Part shown: one piece after another, positions 37,701-46,590 of the stretch
Numbering within the stretch: the first letter of the stretch is position 1
How the letters are laid out: each line of letters starts with the position of its first letter
Assembly (NCBI RefSeq): GCF_032854445.1
Contig: NC_088303.1
Location: 20,965,501 to 21,029,500 of the forward strand
DNA from: Liolophura sinensis
Lineage: Eukaryota > Mollusca > Polyplacophora > Chitonida > Chitonidae
Direction of reading: 5' to 3'
DNA: 64,000 nt
Translations under genes and position numbers: made by a program
The notes under the pieces: generated by a model
What the model was told of the DNA's origin: nothing
Seen by the model: the letters and a program-made list of their open reading frames with translations, nothing else
Databases searched by the model: none

Positions 37701-40429
37701 TACCTTTACTGCTGGCTGTGTCTCAGGGGCATACTGTTCTGATAGAGCTCCCTGTTACCAAAGGTAAGGGCTACAGTGTTGATACCTTTACTGCTGGCTG
37801 TTTCTCAGGGGCATACTGCTCTGACAGAGCTCCTTGTTACCAAAGGTAAGGGTTACAGAGTTGACAGATCTACTGCTGGCTGAGTTTATCACGCAGATAT
37901 TGTAGAGTTCCTCATTACCAAAGGTAAGATTTCAGTGTTGACACCTTTACTACTGGCTGAGTCTATCATACAGATATTGTAGAGCTCCCTGTTACCAAAG
38001 ATAAGGGCTACAGTGTTGACACCTTTACTGCTGGCTGTGTCTCAGGAGCATACTGGTCTGATAGAGCTCCTTGTTACTAAAGGTAATTTCATTTGTCTGT
38101 CTTTTGTCAGTTTCACTTATCTCAGTGTTACATCTGTTATATTGATTTTTGTTATCCATCATGTTAATTTGTCTCAAGCAGAATTACATGCTGCATTGAT
38201 CTATCGCATTACATGTGTCACATTGATTAATCTCATTCTTATGTATGTCACACTGATTTATCTCATTACATGTCTTACATTGATTAATCTCATTACCTGT
38301 GTCACATTGATTTACCTCATTGTTATTTGTGTCACATTGATTTGTCTCATTATATGTCCCACATTGATTTCCAGGATCCGATGTGAGTGTTGAAGATGAA
38401 GATGGAGATACATGTTTGCACTTAGCCTTGATGCGCCAGACTGTTGCCACGGAAACAGAAAACTCACCGATGCTTGATGCTGTAAGCATTAATTTCCCAA
38501 CATGCAGAATTATCATGTTCACACTGATTTAGTTTGTACTTACATTGGATGAAGTTTACTAAATCAGAAAAAAACTGTGTCCAAAAAGTAATGATTCCTT
38601 GGGGACAAGTCTTAAAAAAAAAAAAAAAAATACATTTGTGTTTTCTACGATGAAGATACCTGAGGTGTAACATTTCAAATGATTACACATACTGAGTTAA
38701 GTATAGCTGCAGACTTGACAGAATGTGCCTTGGTTAGGTGACCAGGCTCAACCTTACTTTCCACTTTCAGATCCGAGCTCAGTTGAACATGACTCAGAAT
38801 GAGAGTCAGACCGGTGCTGCTATAGCGTGCTACCTCGCCCAGCAGGGGGCCAGCCTCACACACCGCAACCACCAGGGCAAGTCTCCCATGGACCTGATAA
38901 ACGACCCACGCATAGAGGAGGCTGTGCGACAGTTCTCTGCCGGCCAGTAAGTACTCATCTGTCCCTCTCACAAATTATATTTTATGGGAGAATTTTTCTA
39001 TGGTAATGTCATTCCACGTTACACTAGAATACATGTGTATGTAATGCTTTGAAATATTTATGGTAGAAAGTGTTTAGTGTGCGGTTTCAGTAAAAGTCAG
39101 TATTTTGCACTGAAACAGTTCTTGGCAAAAATCTTTGTTTTCTTTCTTCTTCCAAAATTGAAAACGAAATTAGTATTCAATATCCTATGGTAAGCCAAGA
39201 CTATCTTTGGGTTTGCCTCAAATTATTTAAAAATATTAATTTTGTAAATATTTTTTCATGTTTTTATGTAAGGTCATGGTAAGCTAAAATATGCCAATTT
39301 CCTCAGATTTGCTATGTGTGTTTTTGTTGTGCATAGGCATGGGAACACAGCTGACATCCAGGCTACAGTAGAAGATATGGTGCCGTCGTCATCATCAACA
39401 GACATACGAGAGTGTCGCGTGTGCTGTGATCAGCCAGCTGATGTCACCTTCCAGCCCTGCAGACACCAGCTGGTGTGTGACGAGTGCTGTATCAAAATGA
39501 AGAAATGTTTAGAATGTCAGCAACTCATCACCTCAAAAATCAGTAAAGGTAAAATTTGAAATTTTGTTGGGTTACAGGGTGTTATATTATAAAGGAGAGT
39601 TTGTCTAGTCATAATGGCCGTGCTAGTGTAATCAGACAGTAATCAGATATGTTCAAGGAGCAAACTTTTTTGCCTGGTACCTAGGAACCACAACCTGTGT
39701 TGTAGCATTTATCTTGTGTTGTGAAATAAGTTGGAGTGTTGCAATGGTCATTGTTACTTTATACATTCATCTGCTGGTATGCCATGTATTAATAAGGTGA
39801 TATTGTTGTATCAGTGTGACAATGTTAAATTTTGTCCTAAAAACATAAGGGGAGCAAGTAATGCAAAATTCCCTCTCTCACACTGCTTGTGTGGCCTTGG
39901 TGACAACAAGTGTTGAGTGCATGTGTTGCCATTTGTGTAGTGTAACAGTCATTGAAGGCCACCTGTCTTCTAGAAGCAAGGTGTTCATATCTGTATGGCG
40001 CATGTGGAAAAGTTCGTCAGTGACCTGCCAGAGGTAGGTGGTTTATGCAGGGCATTCTGGTTTGCTCCACCCATATAGCTGACTGCCTGTATATGAGTGA
40101 AACATTCTTGAGCATGCTGTTAAACAACAAAGAAATAAACACAAACAAATGAAAGACACAAGTGATTTTACGCACACGTTTTTTTTTTTGTTTCAGACGG
40201 AAGTGTTATCAGTGAGTTAGATACTGCTCAGCCTACAGAGTCTGACGTTACGAAGCTACAGAAGAAAGTACGGGAAATGGAAGAAACATTAATGTGTGGA
40301 ATCTGTATGGAGAGGCCCAGAAACATGGCATTTTTATGTGGACATACAGTCTGTAGCCAGTGTGGTGACTCACTCAAGATATGTCACATGTGCAGGAAGC
40401 AGATTCTCAAGAAGATTACCCTGTTTTAG
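25486..40429 (+). CDS. mib2: mind bomb 2, E3 ubiquitin ligase, 18 coding exons, 926 aa
   Basis: Mind bomb proteins are cytoplasmic RING ligases that ubiquitinate Notch ligands such as Delta and drive their endocytosis. Exons: 25486-25708, 26379-26550, 27273-27379, 28805-28999, 29422-29561, 30388-30498, 30984-31088, 31692-31863, 32340-32476, 34316-34464, 34907-35063, 35840-35994, 36530-36656, 36925-37027, 38375-38481, 38771-38946, 39337-39548, 40197-40429. All phases join and the total is 2781 bases. Order: MIB/HERC2 (about 1-76), ZZ (83-120), MIB/HERC2 (about 148-222), MIB repeats (about 240-400), ankyrin repeats (about 410-775), RING (805-839), RING (883-915). Two RINGs rather than three, and the length, point to MIB2 rather than MIB1. 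The ATG at 25486 has A at -3 and G at +4, and the only upstream in-frame signal is a stop at 25303. Confidence 0.95.
25826..25908 (-). mobile_element. SINE 3' fragment in mib2 intron 1
   Basis: Matches the 3' half of the window's SINE family in reverse: GCTGTACTCAAGAATATTTC, then GACGGCGGCCAGCATTATTG and GGAAACCGGG. No tRNA-like head is present. Confidence 0.7.
26379..26550 (+). CDS. mib2: mib2 exon 2: ZZ zinc finger
   Basis: Residues 75-131. All eight expected zinc ligands are visible: C83, C86, C98, C101, C107, C110, H116 and H120, with the [18 protein letters not shown] core. The acceptor is TTGTAG; the donor is the less common GTTAGT. Confidence 0.95.
27273..27379 (+). CDS. mib2: mib2 exon 3: start of second MIB/HERC2
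   Basis: Residues 132-167, ending [16 protein letters not shown], the start of the second MIB/HERC2 domain. Split glycines at both ends join exons 2 and 4. The donor is GTAAGT. Confidence 0.93.
28805..28999 (+). CDS. mib2: mib2 exon 4: rest of second MIB/HERC2
   Basis: Residues 168-232 with [20 protein letters not shown] and [15 protein letters not shown]. The acceptor is TTTCCAG and the donor GTAGGC. A long A-rich intron part precedes it. Confidence 0.94.
29422..29561 (+). CDS. mib2: mib2 exon 5: MIB repeat region
   Basis: Residues 233-279, with [20 protein letters not shown] and [11 protein letters not shown], the first MIB (SH3-like) repeat that recognises ligand tails in the family. The acceptor follows a T-rich tract; the donor is GTGAGC; phase 0. 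Confidence 0.93.
30388..30498 (+). CDS. mib2: mib2 exon 6: MIB repeat
   Basis: 37 codons, residues 280-316, [20 protein letters not shown] then [14 protein letters not shown]. Phase 0 on both sides. The acceptor is TTTCAG and the donor GTAAAC. Confidence 0.93.
30984..31088 (+). CDS. mib2: mib2 exon 7: MIB repeat
   Basis: 35 codons, residues 317-351, [20 protein letters not shown] then [11 protein letters not shown], repeating the pattern of exon 5. Phase 0 on both sides, so exons 6 and 7 could each be skipped without shifting frame. The donor is GTAAGT. Confidence 0.92.
31692..31863 (+). CDS. mib2: mib2 exon 8: last MIB repeat
   Basis: Residues 352-408, [20 protein letters not shown] then [15 protein letters not shown], followed by a polar linker (HEREERSRG). 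The acceptor is TTGTAG and the donor GTAAGC. It ends in phase 1. Confidence 0.92.
32011..32177 (+). mobile_element. 5'-truncated SINE with perfect 18-bp target duplication in mib2 intron 8
   Basis: The body starts at CTGGCTTCCTCTCTGGCC and runs to the AAAT-type tail. TCAAAAGAAAATTACATG occurs at 31993-32010 and again at 32178-32195, a perfect 18-bp duplication. The tRNA-like head is absent, as expected when target-primed reverse transcription stops early. Confidence 0.88.
32340..32476 (+). CDS. mib2: mib2 exon 9: linker into ankyrin repeats
   Basis: Residues 409-454, with [20 protein letters not shown], the first ankyrin helix pair. The acceptor is GTTTAG and the donor GTTAGA, a weak form. 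Confidence 0.9.
34049..34219 (+). mobile_element. Diverged SINE copy in mib2 intron 9
   Basis: Retains GTGTGCCAGCTCAGCACAAT, CAGCAACCTGTGGATGGTCG and an AAATAAATAAAC tail. The tRNA head is only partly preserved. Confidence 0.65.
34316..34464 (+). CDS. mib2: mib2 exon 10: ankyrin repeats
   Basis: Residues 455-503: [20 protein letters not shown] and [14 protein letters not shown], one full ankyrin repeat and the start of the next. The acceptor is GTTCAG and the donor GTATGT. Confidence 0.94.
34907..35063 (+). CDS. mib2: mib2 exon 11: ankyrin repeats
   Basis: Residues 504-556: [20 protein letters not shown] and [20 protein letters not shown]. The split glycine joins exon 10. The donor is GTAAAC; it ends in phase 0. 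Confidence 0.94.
35126..35330 (+). mobile_element. SINE copy in mib2 intron 11
   Basis: The tRNA-like head TCCTCCGTGGCCTAGTGGAT is followed by the B-box region GATCGCTGTGAGACC, then the body TCTGGCCATACACAGGAAGG and AAGTGAAATATTCTTC. Diverged, with the tail lost. Confidence 0.75.
35840..35994 (+). CDS. mib2: mib2 exon 12: ankyrin repeats
   Basis: Residues 557-607: [20 protein letters not shown] and [15 protein letters not shown]. The acceptor follows TTTTTTCAG and the donor is GTGAGT. It ends in phase 2. Confidence 0.94.
36530..36656 (+). CDS. mib2: mib2 exon 13: ankyrin repeat
   Basis: Residues 608-650: [20 protein letters not shown] and [20 protein letters not shown]. The acceptor is TTCTCACAG and the donor GTACGT. 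It ends in phase 0. Confidence 0.93.
36925..37027 (+). CDS. mib2: mib2 exon 14: ankyrin repeat; its 3' end is copied many times downstream
   Basis: Residues 651-684 and the first base of G685: [20 protein letters not shown] and [14 protein letters not shown]. The donor GTAAGG at 37028 is the first of about 13 intact copies in the following array. I chose it because it joins exon 15 in phase with no insertion relative to the family pattern. Confidence 0.92.
37028..38082 (+). repeat. 82-bp tandem array copying the 3' end and splice donor of mib2 exon 14
   Basis: Donor-like GTAAG starts at 37028, 37110, 37192, 37274, 37356, 37438, 37520, 37602, 37682, 37764, 37846 and 37924; the next is mutated to ATAAG at 38001; the last is at 38083. 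Spacing is 82 bp, apart from one 80 and the decayed units of 78 and 77. Each unit is about 13 intron bases (GTAAGGGCTACAG) plus 69 bases copied from the exon. Those 69 bases keep the exon frame as 23 codons in most units. Confidence 0.93.
38190..38374 (+). repeat. 27-30-bp tandem repeat forming the acceptor side of mib2 intron 14
   Basis: About seven units of TGTGTCACATTGATTTATCT plus CATTAC, with units of 25-30 bp. The last unit becomes CACATTGATTTCCAG, the exon 15 acceptor, so the pyrimidine tract is repeat sequence. Confidence 0.85.
38375..38481 (+). CDS. mib2: mib2 exon 15: ankyrin repeat
   Basis: Residues 685-720: [20 protein letters not shown] then an insert-like [15 protein letters not shown]. 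The acceptor TTTCCAG is the last unit of a tandem repeat. The donor is GTAAGC. Confidence 0.92.
38771..38946 (+). CDS. mib2: mib2 exon 16: last ankyrin repeat
   Basis: Residues 721-778: [20 protein letters not shown] and [19 protein letters not shown]. The acceptor is TTTCAG and the donor GTAAGT. Confidence 0.93.
39337..39548 (+). CDS. mib2: mib2 exon 17: first RING finger
   Basis: Residues 779-849. A serine-rich linker leads to a C3HC4-type RING with ligands C805, C808, C820, H822, C826, C829, C836 and C839. The acceptor is GCATAG and the donor GTAAAA. Confidence 0.95.
39965..40150 (+). mobile_element. Decayed SINE in mib2 intron 17
   Basis: Weak match to the family body: TATATGAGTGAAACATTCTT, GAGCATGCTGTTAAACAAC and an AAATAAAC-like tail. 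It lies directly upstream of the exon 18 acceptor tract. Confidence 0.5.
40197..40429 (+). CDS. mib2: mib2 exon 18: coiled linker, second (C-terminal) RING, stop
   Basis: Residues 850-926. A charged helix ([15 protein letters not shown]) precedes the RING ligands C883, C886, C897, H899, C902, C905, C912 and C915, with the catalytic-type [12 protein letters not shown] core. The protein ends ILKKITLF and TAG. Confidence 0.95.
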
Positions 40430-41970
40430 CCTTAAAAAGGAACTCACATGTGTCAGTGAGGCAGGACTAATTAAAGACAACAAATATGGCATGCTGCAGG
40501 GAGGCTTTGTGAGAGTTGTGCTATTCAGACTTGTGGAAGAGTTTTACCTCGATACTGTCTGCGGACTACAGAATTTGTGATAAATCTTTGTGGATATGGC
40601 ACTCTACTGGCTCTTTATTCCCAGTTTTCATGGAAAATGCTGTTTAGGTTTTGGTTTTGAGCATAAAGGAGTTCTGGGATTGTTTTTCAGTGTGATTTTT
40701 GAAAATTGAGATTTTGTGGTGTTGATAATGTGATAGAAGAACACTTTCCCTTTTTCTGTGTTAGAGATAGTGTTTGGTTGACAGAGCCTGGTGTGATACA
40801 ATATTTTTTGACCGAAAGAAGGCATTGTGAGATACATAAACGAATATGTACATGTACGCACACATGCATGCATCTGGCAATCTGTTTATGTCTTATTTCA
40901 ACTGTAAGCTTCCCCGAAACAGTTACTAGTAATGTAAAATGCACATCATAATGTTCATTCTACTATTTCTAATGCGTGTGCTCTGCTAACTCTTCTTTGT
41001 ACATACCTGTTTGTATGAAGAGGAGGGTTTGGTGTTAGATCGCTTAATTTCCCACTTGAATATTACATCTTAACCATCAATATTCCATCAGTAAATATGA
41101 GGTTTAATATTTTGATCGGATGGACTTCATTCCTCAGTCTCTCAATTATGTGTACTTAAAGGGTTATTATTAACCCTTTAGATCTTGTAACATGTCCTCC
41201 ACACACTAACTTATTATTTACATGTACTTGTTGACCATCGACTTGGGGGGTATCATTTATAATATTCATTAAAAACATCTATATTTTGATATGAAAGTTC
41301 AAGGCCAGTTATAGTTTAAGGAAGTATCTTTAACTGTGCGATGTTGACAATCCCTTTATCGTGTTCATCACAACAAAATCACAAATATTCAGATTTATTT
41401 TGAGATATCCCAAAAGTGTTGACGTGAATGATAGACATCCCTGCTGTGTTTAGAAAATGTGTAAAGTTTAGAATAAACATGTATAGGTGTACTCTCACTG
41501 ACTGTGCAGTGGTTGAATTCCAGCCCATTGATCTTGTGTGTGTACATGGCAAGGTAGGGAGGAGGCTTGCACATATCAAATATAAACTTCATATACATGT
41601 ATTAGTGATACCGAACCAGAAGTAGCCATAAACCTGCCTTTGTCCATTCTATTATTATACTTTTGTATTTGACCTAAGCTTAACATCAACAATTGCTGAT
41701 CTTCCCCCAGCATTGAAACCTGTCAATCTGTAAATCATGTGGAAGTATGTGGAATGTGACAAAGTGGATCAGACGTTCGGTCAAATTACCGGAGGTTTTA
41801 AAAGTGGAGGACCTCTCCTCTCCTCCTAATACATGGAATTTGATATTGCATTGAAAGAAGGATTGGAGGGAAATAATGTAATATTTAAAATTAGACTTGT
41901 GGATCAGCAAATCAGGTGTGAACAACCTGCTGTGTAATCTGTATGCAATAAATGGACACAGAATTCATTC
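40430..41970 (+). other. mib2 3' untranslated region (inferred)
   Basis: Non-coding stretch after the mib2 stop. It contains AATAAA at 41472-41477 and at 41947-41952. The 3' end is inferred from these signals only. Confidence 0.5.
41947..41952 (+). promoter_or_regulatory. Candidate mib2 polyadenylation signal AATAAA
   Basis: Canonical hexamer 1.5 kb after the mib2 stop. An earlier AATAAA at 41472 is an alternative. Confidence 0.4.
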
Positions 41971-44249
41971 TGATTAGCTGGTGTGAGAGATAGGCAACTC
42001 CAGGCTATGCCTGGCCTAATGTGAATTTTAGGTATGGTACATTTAGTCAAGTGTTGCCAAGGCTACAAGATTTTACCCACAAAACCCTATCTCCACTGTT
42101 AGCCAATCAGCGTCGATTTTGTATCCCTTTGTACTCGTGTACATGCGAAGAAACCTGTGTCTGTGCAAAGTATTAAATAGTAAGAAATCATGTTTCAAAT
42201 TCAGGATAACTGTACCGTAGTAAACTATGGTGTTTTATACTGTGGTCAACATATCCTCCTGTACTTACATTACCATTGGCTGCTGATTTGAAACATATGC
42301 AAATTCGTGCCACTTATTGAATTCTTCAGTGGAACTCCGTGAGAGTCCTGTCACTGTAGGATTTGTACTTTTACCTGCAGGATATATTTACAAAGTGCAG
42401 GCACAGCCTCAGTATTTTCATAACACTGGTTGTACGTATATGTTACACAGAAGGTATCTGTGCTTTTGTAGAGACTAGTATAGTGTGGGTTAATGGATAG
42501 ATTTGGACCTGTTGTACAAAGTGCACATCAAAGTCTACACAGATGACTGACATGTTCAATCCTGCATCAGGCCACTAAGATGCATATCATGAGTGCTATG
42601 TGGTATAGTTCATGCTCCCTTGGTATAGTTGATAACTTCAGGTATCAGTATAATACCACAAGACTAGATATGCATTTTCAAGTCTTCAAGCCTGCAAAAC
42701 TCCACATGTACATGAGCGTTGTGCAGACGAGACTGGGTAGAAGGCATTCAGTGGATGAGTATCCACATACCTTTTTACCATTTTACATGTATGTTTACTG
42801 TAGGATCTGTTGGCCAAGCCGTTCATCATTCCCAGGATTATAAACCTTGTCACCCTCGTCCATTTCTGTTGAACAAGACGCTTATATTGTGTACATTTAT
42901 TCTAACCCTGTTGATTCAGAGTGTCTGGCAGACATTTTGTCAATTTTATTACCTTGTTTTTCTTCACATTCAAAGTATTTATTATCCAAACATGGCATGG
43001 AAAGGTGTGTGTACATTGTGTAGATAGCATTGTTTCATGTGCTTTTATGTAATAATTATATCAGAGTGCATATATTTGTTTTTTTTTTTTTTTGTGGTTA
43101 AATTTTAAACCGATATAGATGTCTTGGGGTGATCATGTAACTATTCAGGCAGAATTTCAAATCTGTTACCCTGGAATGGCCCAGTGAAAGTCTATACCTT
43201 AAAGCCATCACCGTCACTACCAGATTGTCATGGAAACGAGAGTATGTCACATGTCAGGGTTGTTTTCATGGTAACCAAATAACTCTGTAGGCTACCTCGG
43301 AATGAGTTTGTTGAATTTTTAATTTTTGAAGGACAGTTTTAATTCTCGCGGCAACCGTTTGTAAATATATCCTAAAACAATTAACTTATAGAGTAAAATA
43401 AAGAAATATGAAATATCTCCTTGCATCTGTGTTCATTTACACATTTATTGTGAAAATTCGTGAGAAAGTGGATAAAACGACTGCATAGATTCTGTTCTGA
43501 CCACTATTTATTTTATTTGTCAGGAGTTTAGTTTGTTAGTTCATTAATTTATCAAAAAGTATGTACAGCATGTTTAGGATGGCTTTTTAAATCATTGAGT
43601 GTTTACTAATATTTCATTTTAAAGATGACAGTCCAGTTTTAAAATGAAATCAGATAAAAAATGAGGCTGTCGATACTGACACTTCTGTTGAAGCCAACGG
43701 CAAACTTCATGATCTATTAAAGCAGAAGATGGAATTAATATATCTTGTGACTGTGTCAGTCAGAAGGTAGTGACTATGGTAACGTGCTGCCTGCAAAAAA
43801 AAATCCATTATGTTATGCTCATAATATCAGCAACAATATCTCCAAAAATATGTTACAGCTAGAATGAACTGAATCATGGTGCAGTATTGCTGCTGATATT
43901 ACACAATGTATGCTGATGTTTGTCAGGGCGGGATGGGGCTCTATGGATGGGGGTTAGCAGTGATAGTTGTATCACAGCCTTGCTCAATTAGGTATGCTAG
44001 AGTTATCATACAACAATTTGACAAAGGAAGGATGTCTATTTGTGACATGATGCGAAGGCTTGCCAATGGAAAGGCGGCATATTTATGAATCCCTTGAGAT
44101 GGCGCCAGTGTGAAGCAGAACATAGACGCACTGTTGCATCAAAAATGGATTGTAGCGCAATGTCTGCAATGTTACAATGTACGAGTTTGGAATGTAACAT
44201 CTTACTGTCTTGAATGTGACCTCATGATGTTTACTTGATTTTTTAACAA

Positions 44250-44390
44250 GGCGTACTCGAGAATGTTTCACTTATACAACAGCCGCCAGTATTATGGTGG
44301 TCAGAAACCAGAGAGAGCCTGGGGGAAACCCACAACGATCCGCAGATTTCTGGCAGACCTTCCAATGTGCGACGTCATGATAAGCTGGAC
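44250..44390 (-). mobile_element. SINE fragment
   Basis: Reverse of the family body: GCGTACTCGAGAATGTTTCA, CAACAGCCGCCAGTATTATG, GGGGGAAACCCACAACGATC. The head is lost or diverged. Confidence 0.7.
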
Positions 44391-46159
44391 ATGGAACATT
44401 CGATGTGAATGAAATGACATCAAGTTGCTGCTGCCGTCCCCATTAAGAAGCAACTGCAGGACTAAACCTTATCACTGAGCTGTACTTGACACAGCCACAA
44501 ACCATCAAAGGTGGCCATGATTCCCTTTACACTCAATTATGGACTCGTTTATCTTGCCAAAAATCAAAGGACAAGTCATTTTTACTTGAATTTCCAGAAA
44601 ATGTTTTTAACAATTCACGTCATCGTATAAAAAGGATGTTGCCTGTGGTGGAAATTGCATTTCCGTGCACAGGAAGTTCTGTTCATAAGATGTGGTTGCA
44701 CTGTCACGGTTGAAAGGTTTAGTGGAAAATGGACGGATGCTTAATATCAGTGTAAACATCGGTCGTGGTAGACTGGTAACGATGCTACAGATGTGTCCCG
44801 TTGTATTTGGTTTATTTATTTATCTCAAGAATTGTCCCTTTGTAACCTTGTGACAAAGTGACCAAACATACCATTGAACCTACTTATTCCCTTGTGGTGA
44901 ACATGAACTGTCTCCTCAAAGTGTAGCACAAAATAGAACCGAACACGCTTTTGCTTTTTAGTCAAAAATCTATTCCATAACAATTCACATGAATGAAAAA
45001 TGACAAAATAAACACATATCCTCAAAATGATGAAGTCATAGGAATGAAGTCATTGTAAGTACAAGTGTGCATGTTCACCACATACATCAGGGCCTGCATG
45101 TACGTGTCCATATAGGTAGAAATCCAATACTTCGTAAGCCTTATATTTAACACTGACACATTACTATTACATTTTATTCAAATCCTATTTTGATATGAAT
45201 CAGACCTACTTTTGTGCAGTAAAACCCTTCATCTTCACTGAGTTTATACAATGACATATGCTAGTTCTTTCACGCATATAAAAATAGATGTACAGTACCA
45301 AAAAAACATGTAGGCCTACTAGATTATTTCCTCTGCAAACCCCAAAATTACTTCATTTCAATAATGAATGTGCCTTTCTAACCAGAAAACAACCCACACA
45401 CATTTGGGTAAGACTGACTGTAACCCTGACATGCCCCCAGGCATGATGACATACCTGTACATATATACATATATATGCTGTTTTTTTATAGCTGAATTTT
45501 TGAGTGTACATGTAACTTGCAAGATGTAAAGCTCAAAAAGTAAACTGCTATATCATGATTATAAAAACATGCATGGAATGTAAAAGGTAGTATCTAAAAA
45601 AATTAAAAATGTATTAAAATTACACTGTGCTTGTTTGTTCACTACATACATGGACATGTTTACTTGTGTAATAGTGAATAAAGGTACGCGCATGTTATAA
45701 CTTATATACATGCATCAGTGTATTACACAGACAGTGAGTTTATAGCCTGCAACAAGACACAGAAATCTAAAATATTTAATCAGTAATGCACTGAAGTCGT
45801 TAGCAACTGCCATCAACCGTTCTGGGTTTACCATAAGAGGGGGGGTCATCTGCCTAGCTGCTCAGGGTTAAAGGCCCTCACAACCAACTTTCACCACAAA
45901 TGTCTGTGTAAGTGCACATATGCATGTATGGTTCAACTTCCAGCCAAACTGTTTCCACAGTAAAGTTCATTATACACACAAGTAGACAAATGAATACTGA
46001 GACTGATATTTCACATACCCGTACACTTAAACTTGTCATAAACACATCACATGTTAATGCTGAAGTGGCACTGCAGTAGGCAGCATCATTTATGGGAGAA
46101 ACTTTCTGGTCAGATTCAAATTTGTAAAAACAACACTTGGTCTATTGAATGACTGACTG

Positions 46160-46240
46160 GTGTTCAACACCACACTGTATAATATTTCACTTATACAACA
46201 AATCAGTTTTATGGGTGGAGGAAAGCAGAGGCTCTTAATC
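46160..46240 (-). mobile_element. SINE 3' fragment
   Basis: TTCAACACCACACTG, then AATATTTCACTTATACAACA and a degenerate body. Short and diverged. Confidence 0.45.
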
Positions 46241-46308
46241 ACTAGCCATTGGCAAGTAAATGACTAAGTTTCCCCAAAAATGATGCAAAGTTTTTCACCT
46301 GCATAAGA

Positions 46309-46578
46309 TTTTTTTATTTTTTTTTTTATTTTTTTGATTGGTGTTTTTACGCCGTACTCAAGAATATTTCACTTATACGACGGCGGCCAGCATTATGGTG
46401 GGTGGAAACCGGGCACAGCCCGGGGGAAACCCACGACCATCCGCAGGTTGCTGGAAGACCTTCCCACTTACGGCCGGAGAGCATGAGCTGGACTTGAACT
46501 CACAGCGACCGCATTGGTGAGAGGCTCCTGGGTCATTACGCTGCGCTAGCGCGCTAACCGACTGAGCCACGGAGGCCC
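46309..46578 (-). mobile_element. Full-length tRNA-derived SINE with 13-bp target duplication
   Basis: Best-preserved copy. Read on the minus strand it starts GCCTCCGTGGCTCAGTCGGT (A-box region), has GGTCGCTGTGAGTTCAAGTC (B-box), then the shared body ending GAGTACGGCGTAAAAACACC and an A/T-rich tail. CACCTGCATAAGA lies at both 46296-46308 and 46579-46591. Confidence 0.92.
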
Positions 46579-46590
46579 CACCTGCATAAG

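Larger units (their letters stand above)
25709..40196 (+). other. mib2 introns: content
   Basis: The 17 introns range from about 0.25 to 1.84 kb. Intron 1 carries a minus-strand SINE fragment (25826-25908). Intron 8 holds a young truncated SINE (32011-32177); intron 9 (32477-34315) and intron 11 (35064-35839) each hold an older one. Intron 14 is made mostly of two tandem arrays, and intron 17 has a decayed SINE. Short open frames inside introns are not supported as exons. Confidence 0.8.
41971..46295. other. Intergenic region between convergent mib2 and sigmar1
   Basis: No gene recognised. It holds SINE fragments (about 44250-44390 and 46160-46240), T- and A-rich tracts near 43080 and 45600, and scattered TACATGTA octamers. 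The small open frames lack any domain. Confidence 0.7.

Noticed and set aside
38013-38393. 126-aa open frame at the end of mib2 intron 14, starting like exon 14
   Set aside because: It is the last copy of the 82-bp unit read through its donor into the acceptor-side repeat (CVTLIxLI repeats). It ends soon after the exon 15 start in the wrong frame.
46509-46578. tRNA gene on the minus strand
   Set aside because: A- and B-box-like parts belong to the SINE head; there is no complete cloverleaf and the sequence continues into the SINE body.
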